Of a stretch of 34,737 bases of DNA, positions 1 to 7,835 are shown piece by piece; within the stretch, counting starts at the first letter, position 1, and each line of letters begins with the position of its first letter. Under the pieces are notes generated by a model. That model searched no databases, was not told the DNA's origin, and saw only the letters and a program-made list of their open reading frames with translations. The stretch is from Neptuniibacter sp. (lineage in GTDB: Bacteria; Pseudomonadota; Gammaproteobacteria; Pseudomonadales; Balneatricaceae), in assembly GCF_024231755.1 (NCBI RefSeq), contig NZ_JAAEQH010000239.1, positions 1 to 34,737 on the forward strand, in the 5' to 3' direction. The position numbers were made by a program, and so were the translations under genes.

Positions 1-308
1 CCACTCTAAGCTATCACTACCTCAACAAACATCGCGGTGAGGACACCGCTCCCACAGGTAGAGCAGTGTAGTCAGAACAATGTAGCTAATCACTCTCAGC
101 CTCAGTAGTTCAAGACATTGAGGTTATACTGCTTTTCCTCGCCCCTAGCATCTACAAAGCAGCGTTCTTGCCACTTGAAGCGAAGCGTTCTGCTCCATCA
201 CCCTATACATCATTAATTACTGTCTGCTCCCCTAGCTGTCATATATTTGTATTGTGCATGTGCGTACAATAGAGGGATGTTTGTTCAAGAATATTTTGAG
301 GTTTTAAT
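1..308. other. Intergenic region upstream of fabI, no gene seen
   Basis: I see no credible coding sequence in either strand here. The stretch contains a REP-like hairpin near its left end (listed separately). It also holds a short direct repeat GCGTTC around 150-195 and a possible promoter close to fabI. A TACAAT hexamer at 265-270 could be the -10 element, but I find no good -35 at the usual 16-18 bp distance, so I do not call a promoter. The ribosome binding site GAGG at 298-301 serves fabI. Confidence 0.5.
31..60. repeat. REP-like palindromic element
   Basis: GCGGTG (34-39) and CACCGC (44-49) form a perfect 6-bp stem around the loop AGGA, followed by CTCCCACAGG. A short GC-rich stem-loop flanked by a CTCC(T/C)ACAGG tail is the general layout of Pseudomonas-type REP sequences, which are scattered between genes and mobilised by RAYT transposases. 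Only one copy lies in the window, so assignment rests on resemblance alone. Confidence 0.4.
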
Positions 309-1079
309 ATGTCTGGTCAGTTAATGTCAGGGAAGAAAATCCTAATCGTTGGTATCGCTAATGATAAGAGTATTGCTTATGGATGTGCGAAACAGCTTAA
401 GGAGCACGGCGCTGAGTTGGCTATTACCTATCTCAATGAAAAAGCTGAGCGCTTTGTGCGTCCGTTAGCTGAAGAGCTGGAAGCAGATATTTTTATGCCG
501 CTGGATGTAACTGTAGAAGGTCAGATGGATGCAGTGTTTGCTCAAATCGAAAAGCAATGGGGCTCATTGGATGGTGTGGTTCACTCGTTGGCTTTCTGTC
601 CGCTTGAAGACCTTCATGCACCTATTTCTGAGTGTTCACGTGAAGGCTTTCTCCAGGCAATGGATGTGTCCTGTTACTCCTTCATTGAAATGTCAGCGAA
701 AGCCAAAGGGTTGATGAAGGACGGCGGTTCTCTGATTAACTTCTCTTATCTGGGTAGTGCACTGGCTACCGGGGATTACAACATTATGGGTTGTGCAAAA
801 GCCTCTCTTGAGGCGGCTACACGTTATCTAGCGCGTGATTTAGGGCCTAAGCGTATCCGGGTTAATTGCATATCTCCAGGCACAATTGCTACTCGTGCAG
901 CGGGTGGTATCAAAGATTTCGATGCTATGTTGGATTACAACAAAGCTAAGGCAGTCGATCATGAGTTACCAACAATTGATGAGGTTGGCGGAGCTGCCTT
1001 GTACTATCTGAGTGATCTCTCCAAAGGCGTTACGGGTACGACTCACTATGTTGATCATGGTGTTTGTATCGTCGGCTAA
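309..1079 (+). CDS. fabI: Enoyl-ACP reductase, FabI type
   Basis: Probable NADH-dependent enoyl-[acyl-carrier-protein] reductase, the last step of each fatty acid elongation cycle, in the cytoplasm. The 256-residue protein is a short-chain dehydrogenase with the FabI-type nucleotide-binding start (GIANDKSIAYG, about 15-25). It has the FabI active-site pattern Tyr147, Tyr157 and Lys164, with the Tyr-x6-Lys spacing that separates FabI from ordinary YxxxK dehydrogenases. The position matching E. coli Gly93, where changes affect triclosan sensitivity, is Ala95, as in many other FabI proteins. GAGG at 298-301 lies 7 bp before the ATG and supports this start; a second ATG at 324 is possible. It forms a single-gene unit closed by a strong terminator. 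It contains seven cysteines and ends VDHGVCIVG, so a divergent FabI paralogue cannot be excluded. Confidence 0.88.
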   Translation: MSGQLMSGKKILIVGIANDKSIAYGCAKQLKEHGAELAITYLNEKAERFVRPLAEELEADIFMPLDVTVEGQMDAVFAQIEKQWGSLDGVVHSLAFCPLEDLHAPISECSREGFLQAMDVSCYSFIEMSAKAKGLMKDGGSLINFSYLGSALATGDYNIMGCAKASLEAATRYLARDLGPKRIRVNCISPGTIATRAAGGIKDFDAMLDYNKAKAVDHELPTIDEVGGAALYYLSDLSKGVTGTTHYVDHGVCIVG

Positions 1080-1106
1080 CTTTTCTTTCTTTTATTAATT
1101 TTTTTT

Positions 1107-1138
1107 AAACCCAGAAGAATTAGTTCTTCTGGGTTTTT
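1107..1138 (+). terminator. Rho-independent terminator of fabI
   Basis: A perfect 13-bp stem (1107-1119 with 1124-1136) encloses the loop TTAG. The right arm ends in a run of T, fitting an intrinsic terminator on the + strand 28 bp after the fabI stop. It separates fabI from the msh locus. Confidence 0.9.
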
Positions 1139-1258
1139 ATTTATATAAAATCAATGCGATAGAGTTAAAAATTCACGTTATTTCTCTTAAGTAATTTGTT
1201 TTTTTGCCGAATATGTTTATCAAGGCGTGTTCTAAATCATTAATCTTCTGTTCAGACA

Positions 1259-1287
1259 TTGAAACGAGTGTTTAAGAACTGTAGATT
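1259..1287 (+). promoter_or_regulatory. Candidate sigma-70 promoter of the msh locus
   Basis: TTGAAA (1259-1264) and TAGATT (1282-1287) are separated by exactly 17 bp, matching 5 of 6 and 4 of 6 consensus bases. A transcript starting near 1294 would leave a leader of about 27 nt that includes the AGGAG ribosome binding site of mshI at 1308-1312. This is inference from sequence match only. Confidence 0.5.
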
Positions 1288-1320
1288 TGTATAGGCGTTT
1301 GATACTCAGGAGTAACGCGA

Positions 1321-2262
1321 TTGCTTTCGTTATTTAAGAAAAAAGCTGCCGCTAAGGGCTTAACCTCAGTTGTATTTACTGGGGATGGTGTAGCCTTCGC
1401 TCATGTGACAAACCCTGTAACCAATCCAGAGCTTACTAGTTGTGAGTTTCTCGCTTCTTCCAATCCAGTAAAAGAGCCAAAACGCTATAAGGATTTTCTT
1501 GATTCTAAATCCCTATCCGGTACGCAAGCGATAGTCGTATTGCCTGAAGATAGTTATCAAATCATATTGGTTGAAAAACCAGATGTTCCAGCGGACGAAC
1601 TCAGTGAAGCTTTACGCTGGAGAATTAAAGATATGATCAACTTCGATGTCGAGAAGGCATTGATCGATTATGTCGAGTTACCTGAAGATGCGTACCGTGG
1701 CCGTTCTGAGATGGTCTACGCCGTTGTTGCTCAGAAAGACTATGTTGAACGTTTGACGGGTTGGTGTGAAGAAGTAGGTTTAAGCCCTGTTGTGGTTGAT
1801 GTTCCTGAGTTGGCGTTGCTGAACCTCACAGAGGATCTGGCAGATAGTGAAGCGGGTTTAGCTGTTTTCTATGTAGGTAAGCAAAATAGTTTCATTAACC
1901 TTCTGTCAGATTCTGCCCTGTATTTTACACGACACCTTTCCTACAGTTCTTCAGCGTCTCCAGATCGTGCTGGTGCTGCGGTGTTAGAACTTCAGCGTTC
2001 CATGGATTATTACGAGAGCCAGATCGGTAAACCTCCCTGTGTGCGTCTGATGGTGATGCCTTTGGTGATGGATGATGACCCTTTGATGGAAGAGCTGCGT
2101 GCCAATCTACCTCTGGATATCCATTCTTTAAATCTTGAAAATCTTATATCAGCAGATTTTGAGTTGCCCGTTCAATTGCAGAGCAATGCCACCATTGCTG
2201 TGGCTGCAGCTTTGAGAACTCAATTAGATAAGGGAGGCAGAGGGAATGAAACAACGAATTAA
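1321..2262 (+). CDS. mshI: MSH pilus biogenesis protein MshI (PilM-like)
   Basis: Inner-membrane-associated cytoplasmic component of the type IV pilus alignment complex, the counterpart of PilM. The 313-residue protein has the actin-like PilM/MshI fold signature only weakly. It starts with a basic stretch (LFKKKAAAKG), and the middle region with QKDYVERLTGWCEEVGL is characteristic of MshI. The start codon is TTG, supported by AGGAG at 1308-1312, 8 bp upstream. It is the first gene of the msh locus and overlaps the next gene by 17 bp, implying translational coupling. The identification rests on both sequence and the canonical order of the genes that follow. Confidence 0.85.
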   Translation: MLSLFKKKAAAKGLTSVVFTGDGVAFAHVTNPVTNPELTSCEFLASSNPVKEPKRYKDFLDSKSLSGTQAIVVLPEDSYQIILVEKPDVPADELSEALRWRIKDMINFDVEKALIDYVELPEDAYRGRSEMVYAVVAQKDYVERLTGWCEEVGLSPVVVDVPELALLNLTEDLADSEAGLAVFYVGKQNSFINLLSDSALYFTRHLSYSSSASPDRAGAAVLELQRSMDYYESQIGKPPCVRLMVMPLVMDDDPLMEELRANLPLDIHSLNLENLISADFELPVQLQSNATIAVAAALRTQLDKGGRGNETTN

Positions 2263-2845
2263 CCTCTACCGTCCTGGCAAGAGCCGCAGTGCTCTCGATT
2301 TTAAGAGCCTTACAGGCAGCACTGTTCTTGCTGTAGGCATTGTTGCGTTATTTCTTATCGCAGGACTTGCCTTGAAATTCTACTCGGGCCATCAGGATGA
2401 AAAGCTTGCAGGTTTGAAAGCAGAAAAGAAACGTATTGAAACTCAGGTGCAGGCGCTACAGGCGAAACATAGTAGTAGTAAAGTCAGTTCAGATATTTTA
2501 GCTGAACAAGATCGTTTAAAAGGGGAGATCGCTTCTCGTAAACAATTGATGAGTCTTTTGCATCATGTTGAGCCAGAGCAGAGTGTTAGTCTTTCTTCTT
2601 ATATGTATGGTTTAGCCGAAGCTTCTCAGAATGACAGTTGGTTAACTGATTTTACAATTCATACCGAGAAGAGAGCCTTTTCATTTCATGGTGTAGCCAT
2701 CACTGGTCCAGCTGTTCCGCTGATGTTTGAAGCAATAGGTCAGACAGAAGTGTTTCAGGGAATGAGTATATCGTCGCTTGCAGTTGAAGCGCTGGATTCT
2801 GGTGTCCGTTTTACAGCTAATGCAAAGTTGAGAGTAAATGATTAA
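2246..2845 (+). CDS. PilN-like protein of the MSH pilus (MshI2 type)
   Basis: Predicted inner-membrane alignment-complex protein corresponding to PilN. It opens with MKQRINLYRPG, a typical PilN N-terminal peptide for binding PilM/MshI in the cytoplasm. One transmembrane helix follows (about residues 24-45), then a coiled-coil-rich segment (about 48-100) and a periplasmic domain, 199 residues in all. The ATG lies inside the end of mshI and is preceded by a strong purine-rich site (GGGAGGCAGAGGG). Some genomes name this gene mshI2, so I leave the symbol blank. It overlaps mshJ by 8 bp. Confidence 0.85.
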   Translation: MKQRINLYRPGKSRSALDFKSLTGSTVLAVGIVALFLIAGLALKFYSGHQDEKLAGLKAEKKRIETQVQALQAKHSSSKVSSDILAEQDRLKGEIASRKQLMSLLHHVEPEQSVSLSSYMYGLAEASQNDSWLTDFTIHTEKRAFSFHGVAITGPAVPLMFEAIGQTEVFQGMSISSLAVEALDSGVRFTANAKLRVND

Positions 2846-3527
2846 ACAGTGGCAGCAGTGGTCAGATAAATGGGACGGGCTTTCGCAGCGTGAACGTATG
2901 CTGCTGTTAGTTACCGCGATTGTTGTCCCTGTTTTGTTAATTTACGTTTGGTTAATCGAACAACCTCTGATATCCGTGCAGAAAACCCCGAAGCAGATAA
3001 CGGCGGTTGAAACCGAAATTGGTCATCAGAAACGTTTGCTGAACATGCTGCAGGGTCAGAAAGTCAAAGATCCTAATATTGCCGCCCGTGAAGAACTAAA
3101 AAAATTACGCCGTGCATTGTCAGATGAGAATAAGAAGATACGCAGAGCTGCGAAGAATCTTGTTTCGCCGGAACAGATGTTGGTAATGCTGCGTTCTGTA
3201 CTTGCTGAAGGGCAAGGTGCGCAACTGAAATCTGCTAAAAGCATGGAAGTAGAAAAGGTTCAGTTGAGCGGTAAAAGCAATGAGTCTGGCGAAGCTGCAG
3301 GGCCAAATGGTAGTGATGTGGCTTCAGCGGTTATCTATGTTCATCCGTTTGAAGTGGAGCTACAGGGCAGTTATCAGGGGATCTATGATTATCTGCTGAA
3401 ACTGGAGCAGCTTGATGGCGTATTTTTCTGGGATTTGCTGGAATACAAGGTTGATCAGCACCCAACGGCCACGGTTAGGCTGCAGGTTCATACGCTGAGT
3501 TCTGAAGCGGGGTGGTTAGGTGCTTAA
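2838..3527 (+). CDS. mshJ: MSH pilus biogenesis protein MshJ (PilO-like)
   Basis: Predicted bitopic inner-membrane protein, the PilO counterpart that pairs with the PilN-like protein. The 229 residues begin with a short cytoplasmic part containing the MshJ-like LSQRERMLLL. Then come a single membrane helix (about 20-40), a charged coiled coil (about 50-115) and a periplasmic ferredoxin-like region ending in a stretch rich in YVHPFEVELQGSY. It overlaps its neighbours on both sides by 8 bp, so it is very likely co-translated with them. Confidence 0.85.
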   Translation: MIKQWQQWSDKWDGLSQRERMLLLVTAIVVPVLLIYVWLIEQPLISVQKTPKQITAVETEIGHQKRLLNMLQGQKVKDPNIAAREELKKLRRALSDENKKIRRAAKNLVSPEQMLVMLRSVLAEGQGAQLKSAKSMEVEKVQLSGKSNESGEAAGPNGSDVASAVIYVHPFEVELQGSYQGIYDYLLKLEQLDGVFFWDLLEYKVDQHPTATVRLQVHTLSSEAGWLGA

Positions 3528-3861
3528 GAAACTAGCCTTAGTGCTGATCATGATGACTGGAGGTTTTGCTCAGGCGGGCAGTTTACCTTCAGACCCTACG
3601 CAACCGGCGCAGGGAGTGGTCAGTTATACAGTAGAAGCTAAAGATAAGGTCCAGGAATATAAGGTTAATTCACTTATCACCGGTAAGAAGCAACGTGTTG
3701 CTGTAGTAAATGGGCAACGTGTTCATGTCGGAGATGAAGTCAACGGCGCAACAGTACTGGAGATAAACAGTAAGGGTGTGCGAATAAATATTCGGGGTGA
3801 GCAAAAGTTCATCTCTCTTGCTGAACGAAAAGGCTTCAGCAAGGTAAAGAGTGGGAAATAG
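3520..3861 (+). CDS. mshK: MSH pilus biogenesis protein MshK (PilP-like)
   Basis: Small periplasmic protein, 113 residues, the likely PilP/GspC-type connector between the inner-membrane alignment complex and the MshL secretin. A signal peptide is visible (about 1-19, ending in FAQA before GSLPSDPTQP). The Asp-Pro-Thr-Gln-Pro motif after it and the following beta-rich segment with VNGQRVHVGDEVNGA resemble PilP/GspC homology regions. The start is GTG at 3520, 8 bp inside mshJ. Confidence 0.82.
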   Translation: MLKKLALVLIMMTGGFAQAGSLPSDPTQPAQGVVSYTVEAKDKVQEYKVNSLITGKKQRVAVVNGQRVHVGDEVNGATVLEINSKGVRINIRGEQKFISLAERKGFSKVKSGK

Positions 3862-3873
3862 GTTGGATAGGTT

Positions 3874-5442
3874 ATGAGTAGATTTTTTTACATCCTTGCC
3901 ATAGGTAGTGCTCTCGCTCTGAGTGGCTGCCAGGGTATGCAGCCTGTTGCTGGAACGGTTACTCAACAGGAAAGTGTTGCTGCACTCGAAGAGGCTATTC
4001 AAGAGAACGCTAAACAGAAAGAAATAGCTCCGCCACCTGCAGCTCCAGCTTTATTACCACCTTTAACTTTTGAAGGGTCTGACCACGCAGTAGAAGAACG
4101 CTTTGATATAACTGCAGAGGCTTTGCCAGCCAGAGATTTCTTTATGGGGCTGGTGCAGGGTACGACTTACAACATGATCGTACATGAGAAGGTTGGGGGA
4201 AATATTTCGGTTGATCTGAAAGATGTGACTGTTTCTGAAGTGATGCAGGCGGTGCACAGTGTGTATGGTTATGAATATAAGCGTACCGGAAATCTATATC
4301 AGGTATTGCCTGCTTCTTTGCAGACAGAAATATTCCAGATCAACTATCTGGATATTCAGCGAGAGGGAACATCTGATACACAGGTGAGTGCCGGTTCGAT
4401 CAGTACATCGGGTGATAACTCAAGTTCTGAAGAGATTATTGGTACACGTATTAGTACAAAAACTTCAACAAACTTCTGGGGTAGCCTGCAAGCAACGTTA
4501 GATACGATCGTTAGTGGTGAAGGGCGCAGAGTCGTTGTAACGCCACAGACGGGGGTTGTTGTTGTAAGGGCACTGCCAAGTGAATTAGGCACAGTACGTG
4601 ATTATCTCTCACAGGCGGAACTTATTCTGCACCGTCAGGTTGTAATTGAAGCCAAGATTCTGGAAGTGACTTTGAACAACGGTTTTGAATCGGGTGTAAA
4701 TTGGTCGGCACTGGGTAAACCTGGTGAGGACAAAACTGCACTGTTCAGCCAATCTTCTACTAGCCTTAGTGGTGCCATTGGCGGGATATTTAAAGCGGAT
4801 CTGAGTCTTGGAGATTTTACGGCAGTCATTGAACTTCTGGGTAGCCAGGGTGATGTACAGGTTCTGTCCAGCCCTCGAGTATCTACAGTGAATAACCAGA
4901 AAGCGGTTATTAAAGTAGGTACCGATGAGTTCTTCGTAACCGATGTAGAAACCACGACTACCACAGGTACCAGCACAACGACTTCTCCGAGTATTGAACT
5001 TACACCTTTCTTCTCTGGTATAGCGCTTGATGTGACTCCTCAGATTAGTGAGAACGGTGATATTGTATTGCATATCCATCCAACAGTTTCTGAGGTTGTT
5101 GAAGAGCAGAAACTGATCAGCATCGGTTCAGATAGTTACAATCTCCCACTGGCTCTGAGTTCTATTCGTGAATCTGACAGTATCGTGCGTGCTGATAGTG
5201 GTCAGGTGATTGTTATTGGTGGTCTGATGAAATCTACTGATAGTGACACGCAGGCACAGACACCGGGGCTAGGAGATCTACCTGCTGTAGGTAATCTATT
5301 TAAACAGAAGCGTCAGTCAGGTAGTAAAACTGAATTGGTAATTCTGCTACGTCCGGTACTTGCGAATCATGATAATCTGCAGAGTGAGCTGAAACGGAGC
5401 TTACAGTCGTTCAAGAACTTAAGAGCAGCGCCTGCTCTGTAG
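3874..5442 (+). CDS. mshL: MSH pilus secretin MshL
   Basis: Outer-membrane secretin that forms the gated channel for the pilus. The 522-residue protein starts with a lipoprotein signal whose lipobox LSGC puts the lipidated cysteine at residue 19. This is followed by a proline/alanine-rich linker and a secretin/TonB short N-terminal type domain (about 75-150). The C-terminal secretin domain (about 270-515) includes VQVLSSPRVSTVNNQKAVIK and the terminal VIVIGGLMK and ELVILLRP motifs of the family. A Thr/Ser-rich loop near 360-372 is usual in MshL. Its start is 12 bp after mshK. Confidence 0.93.
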   Translation: MSRFFYILAIGSALALSGCQGMQPVAGTVTQQESVAALEEAIQENAKQKEIAPPPAAPALLPPLTFEGSDHAVEERFDITAEALPARDFFMGLVQGTTYNMIVHEKVGGNISVDLKDVTVSEVMQAVHSVYGYEYKRTGNLYQVLPASLQTEIFQINYLDIQREGTSDTQVSAGSISTSGDNSSSEEIIGTRISTKTSTNFWGSLQATLDTIVSGEGRRVVVTPQTGVVVVRALPSELGTVRDYLSQAELILHRQVVIEAKILEVTLNNGFESGVNWSALGKPGEDKTALFSQSSTSLSGAIGGIFKADLSLGDFTAVIELLGSQGDVQVLSSPRVSTVNNQKAVIKVGTDEFFVTDVETTTTTGTSTTTSPSIELTPFFSGIALDVTPQISENGDIVLHIHPTVSEVVEEQKLISIGSDSYNLPLALSSIRESDSIVRADSGQVIVIGGLMKSTDSDTQAQTPGLGDLPAVGNLFKQKRQSGSKTELVILLRPVLANHDNLQSELKRSLQSFKNLRAAPAL

Positions 5443-5455
5443 CTGAGGCACTTTG

Positions 5456-6358
5456 ATGTATACAGAGCATTTTGGCTTAAGTGAGCTCCCATTTACCCTT
5501 ACGCCAAATACACATTTCTTCCTCAACATGCCAACGCATCATGAGGCTTTGAACCTGATTCTGGTCGCGTTGGCTAGTGGTGATAGCTTCGTCAAGATAG
5601 TGGGCGAAGTGGGTACAGGGAAAACGCTGCTCTGCCGTAAGCTGCTGAATGCTTTGGAAGGCGATGAGTACGTTACTGCTTATATTCCCAACCCTTACCT
5701 AAGCCCTGATGAATTCCGTAAAAGCTTTGCTCAGGAGATAGGTTTAGATGTCTCTGGTCTTGAACACTTTGATCTACTCAATGCGATTAACCAGCGCTTG
5801 ATTGAGTTAGCTCATGAGAAACGTAAGGTTGTGTTATTGGTGGATGAAGCGCAAGCGATTCCTGAAGAAACGATCGAAGCTTTAAGACTGCTGACTAACC
5901 TCGAAACTGAATCTTCAAAGTTGTTCCAGGTTGTGCTGTTTGGTCAGCCTGAATTAGACGAATTACTGGGGCAAAAGTCTCTACGCCAGTTATTACAACG
6001 TATCACATTTAGTTACGAAATCAGTCATTTAGATAGTGAGGCTGTTGAACACTATATCGACCAGCGTGTGCAGAGGGCAGGCTTTCAGGGTATGTCGCTA
6101 TTTAAAAAAGATGCGTCGAAGAAAATATCACAGGCCTCTGCTGGAACACCTCGTTTAATTAACATCCTTTGTCATAAAGCGCTGATGGTAGCTTATGGTA
6201 AAGGTGACCTGAAAGTTGATGGTAGTCACGTTGTAAAGGCTATTGAGGATACCCAGGGGGTTGTTGTACCAAAAAGTAATAATGGCCTGACCTGGAGTTT
6301 GATCGGGCTATTGTTCCTGGCTACCTGTATGTTGGTTTACCTCGGAGTGAACCAATGA
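5456..6358 (+). CDS. mshM: MSH pilus AAA+ ATPase MshM (ExeA/GspA-like)
   Basis: Cytoplasmic AAA-type ATPase of the ExeA/GspA group, thought to help secretin assembly through the peptidoglycan. The 300-residue protein has Walker A GEVGTGKT (50-57), Walker B VVLLVDEAQ (125-133) and a C-terminal membrane helix (about 278-298). The family signature at the N-terminus, YTEHFGLSELPFTLTPN, is clear. I choose ATG 5456 over the TTG one codon upstream because GAGG at 5445-5448 is 7 bp away. The stop overlaps the mshN start by 4 bp (ATGA). Confidence 0.9.
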   Translation: MYTEHFGLSELPFTLTPNTHFFLNMPTHHEALNLILVALASGDSFVKIVGEVGTGKTLLCRKLLNALEGDEYVTAYIPNPYLSPDEFRKSFAQEIGLDVSGLEHFDLLNAINQRLIELAHEKRKVVLLVDEAQAIPEETIEALRLLTNLETESSKLFQVVLFGQPELDELLGQKSLRQLLQRITFSYEISHLDSEAVEHYIDQRVQRAGFQGMSLFKKDASKKISQASAGTPRLINILCHKALMVAYGKGDLKVDGSHVVKAIEDTQGVVVPKSNNGLTWSLIGLLFLATCMLVYLGVNQ

Positions 6359-7821
6359 GTTTGGTTAACGATATGCTGCGTGATTTAGAGCAGCGTAACG
6401 AAAAACCAGCTCAGGTACCGGGAAACACTCCCCAGGTTAAAGCTGCCCAGTATGTGGAAGAACCGGAAACGTCGGCAGTCAGTCCTACCCGTATTGTTTT
6501 ATGGCTCATAGGTATAGTCGCGATAGGCGCTACGCTTTGGTTGCTATGGCAGGATTATAGTAAGAAACAGGCTGCACAACCTTTAGTCATTAAAGCGGGT
6601 GATAGTAAACCTGAAGAAAAGCTTGCTAAAAAGCAGATTGTAGCGCCTGTTACACCAACAAATATTAAAGAACCCGCTCCTGAGGTGGCGGTTAATGCCG
6701 TAAATGAAAACACCAATATTGCGGCTGAGGTTATTCCCGGAAAGGTAAGTATCGATAAAGTACGTTGGTCTGGTACAGATTCCGGAGGGGATCTAGTCGT
6801 TACTTTGAGCGCTGCTGCAGATATCCAGCTCGTGAGCCAGGATGAGCGTGTAATTACTGTGTCCTTCGAAAAAGTGGCTATGACTGCACCGTTACCAATG
6901 ATTTCCAGCTCGTTGGTCCAGCGTTTAGATGTGAACCGGGATGATGAGCGTATCCTGCTGACTTTAACTGCGACACAACCCAGTCGTTTTGCCTTTAGGG
7001 TGCAGCAATCCCCCACTACTCTTATTCTCGGTGTACTGCCTGACCAACGCTTTATTGCAAGGCAAGACCCGGTTAAATCAGTAGCAACGGTTGTGGAAAC
7101 GCCTAAGAAAGTTACCCCTGTTGCTTCTACTAAATCTGATTTGGAATTGACTACTCCGGTAAAGGCCTCATCAGTTGCGGTTGATCCCGAGAGTGAAACG
7201 CCGGTGGATAAGCCCGAGCCGAAACCTGTCACAAAAGCCAAACGCGAGCTTTCGGATAAACAAGTTGCTGCTAGAGCCAGAAAACTGCTTAATCAGGCTG
7301 ATCTTGAAGCTGCCGAGCAGCTATTACAAAACCGAATTGCGAAACACCCCCAAACCTCAGCGGAAGCTAGAGGTCTACTTGCTACTTTGATGCTTTCAAC
7401 CGGAAACCTTTCGAAGGCAAAAGAGGTCATTACGAATAGTCTTGCTATTCATCCTCAGGATGGGGGCTTAAGAAAGTTGCAGAGTAGATTATGGATCGCC
7501 GAGGGTAAATCAGCTCAGGTAGTGAGCCTTCTGCAGCAAAATACTCCGCTGCTTGCTAAAGATCCGGAATATTATGAATTGTTGGCTTCAGCCTATCAGC
7601 AGGTTGGGGATTATGAACGTTCAGCCAAAACCTATTATCAGCTTCTGCAGCACAGTAGAGAAATTCCACGTTGGTGGGTTGGCATGGGATACGCGTTAGA
7701 GCAGAGTCGGCATTACACAGAAGCCCGCGATGCTTATCTGAGTGCGTTGAAAGTTGTGGGTATTGAACCAAGTTTGAAATCATATGCTGAGCAGCGAGCG
7801 AAAGCGCTGCTTGGTCGATAG
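6355..7821 (+). CDS. mshN: MSH pilus TPR protein MshN
   Basis: Inner-membrane protein with tetratricopeptide repeats, probably a periplasmic scaffold working with MshM in secretin assembly. The 488 residues start with MSLVNDMLRDLEQR, the characteristic cytoplasmic start of MshN and of GspB-like proteins. Then follow a membrane helix (about 46-65), a long low-complexity Pro/Val/Lys-rich segment (about 80-300) containing one folded beta region, and TPR repeats (about 305-485). It shares a 4-bp ATGA overlap with mshM, and mshE starts 14 bp after its stop. Confidence 0.9.
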   Translation: MSLVNDMLRDLEQRNEKPAQVPGNTPQVKAAQYVEEPETSAVSPTRIVLWLIGIVAIGATLWLLWQDYSKKQAAQPLVIKAGDSKPEEKLAKKQIVAPVTPTNIKEPAPEVAVNAVNENTNIAAEVIPGKVSIDKVRWSGTDSGGDLVVTLSAAADIQLVSQDERVITVSFEKVAMTAPLPMISSSLVQRLDVNRDDERILLTLTATQPSRFAFRVQQSPTTLILGVLPDQRFIARQDPVKSVATVVETPKKVTPVASTKSDLELTTPVKASSVAVDPESETPVDKPEPKPVTKAKRELSDKQVAARARKLLNQADLEAAEQLLQNRIAKHPQTSAEARGLLATLMLSTGNLSKAKEVITNSLAIHPQDGGLRKLQSRLWIAEGKSAQVVSLLQQNTPLLAKDPEYYELLASAYQQVGDYERSAKTYYQLLQHSREIPRWWVGMGYALEQSRHYTEARDAYLSALKVVGIEPSLKSYAEQRAKALLGR

Positions 7822-7835
7822 AGAGGAAGGGGCGC

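Noticed and set aside
237..270. Sigma-70 promoter for fabI
   Set aside because: TACAAT at 265-270 is a fair -10, but candidate -35 hexamers lie 12 or 22 bp away, outside the usual range.
4609..5079. Two overlapping antisense frames inside mshL
   Set aside because: They lie wholly within the conserved secretin coding region and show no domain or start signal.
6555..7241. 228-residue open frame antisense to mshN
   Set aside because: Shadow of mshN's low-complexity segment; composition is Thr/Ser/Val-rich as expected from reading that codon usage backwards, and mshN itself is clear.
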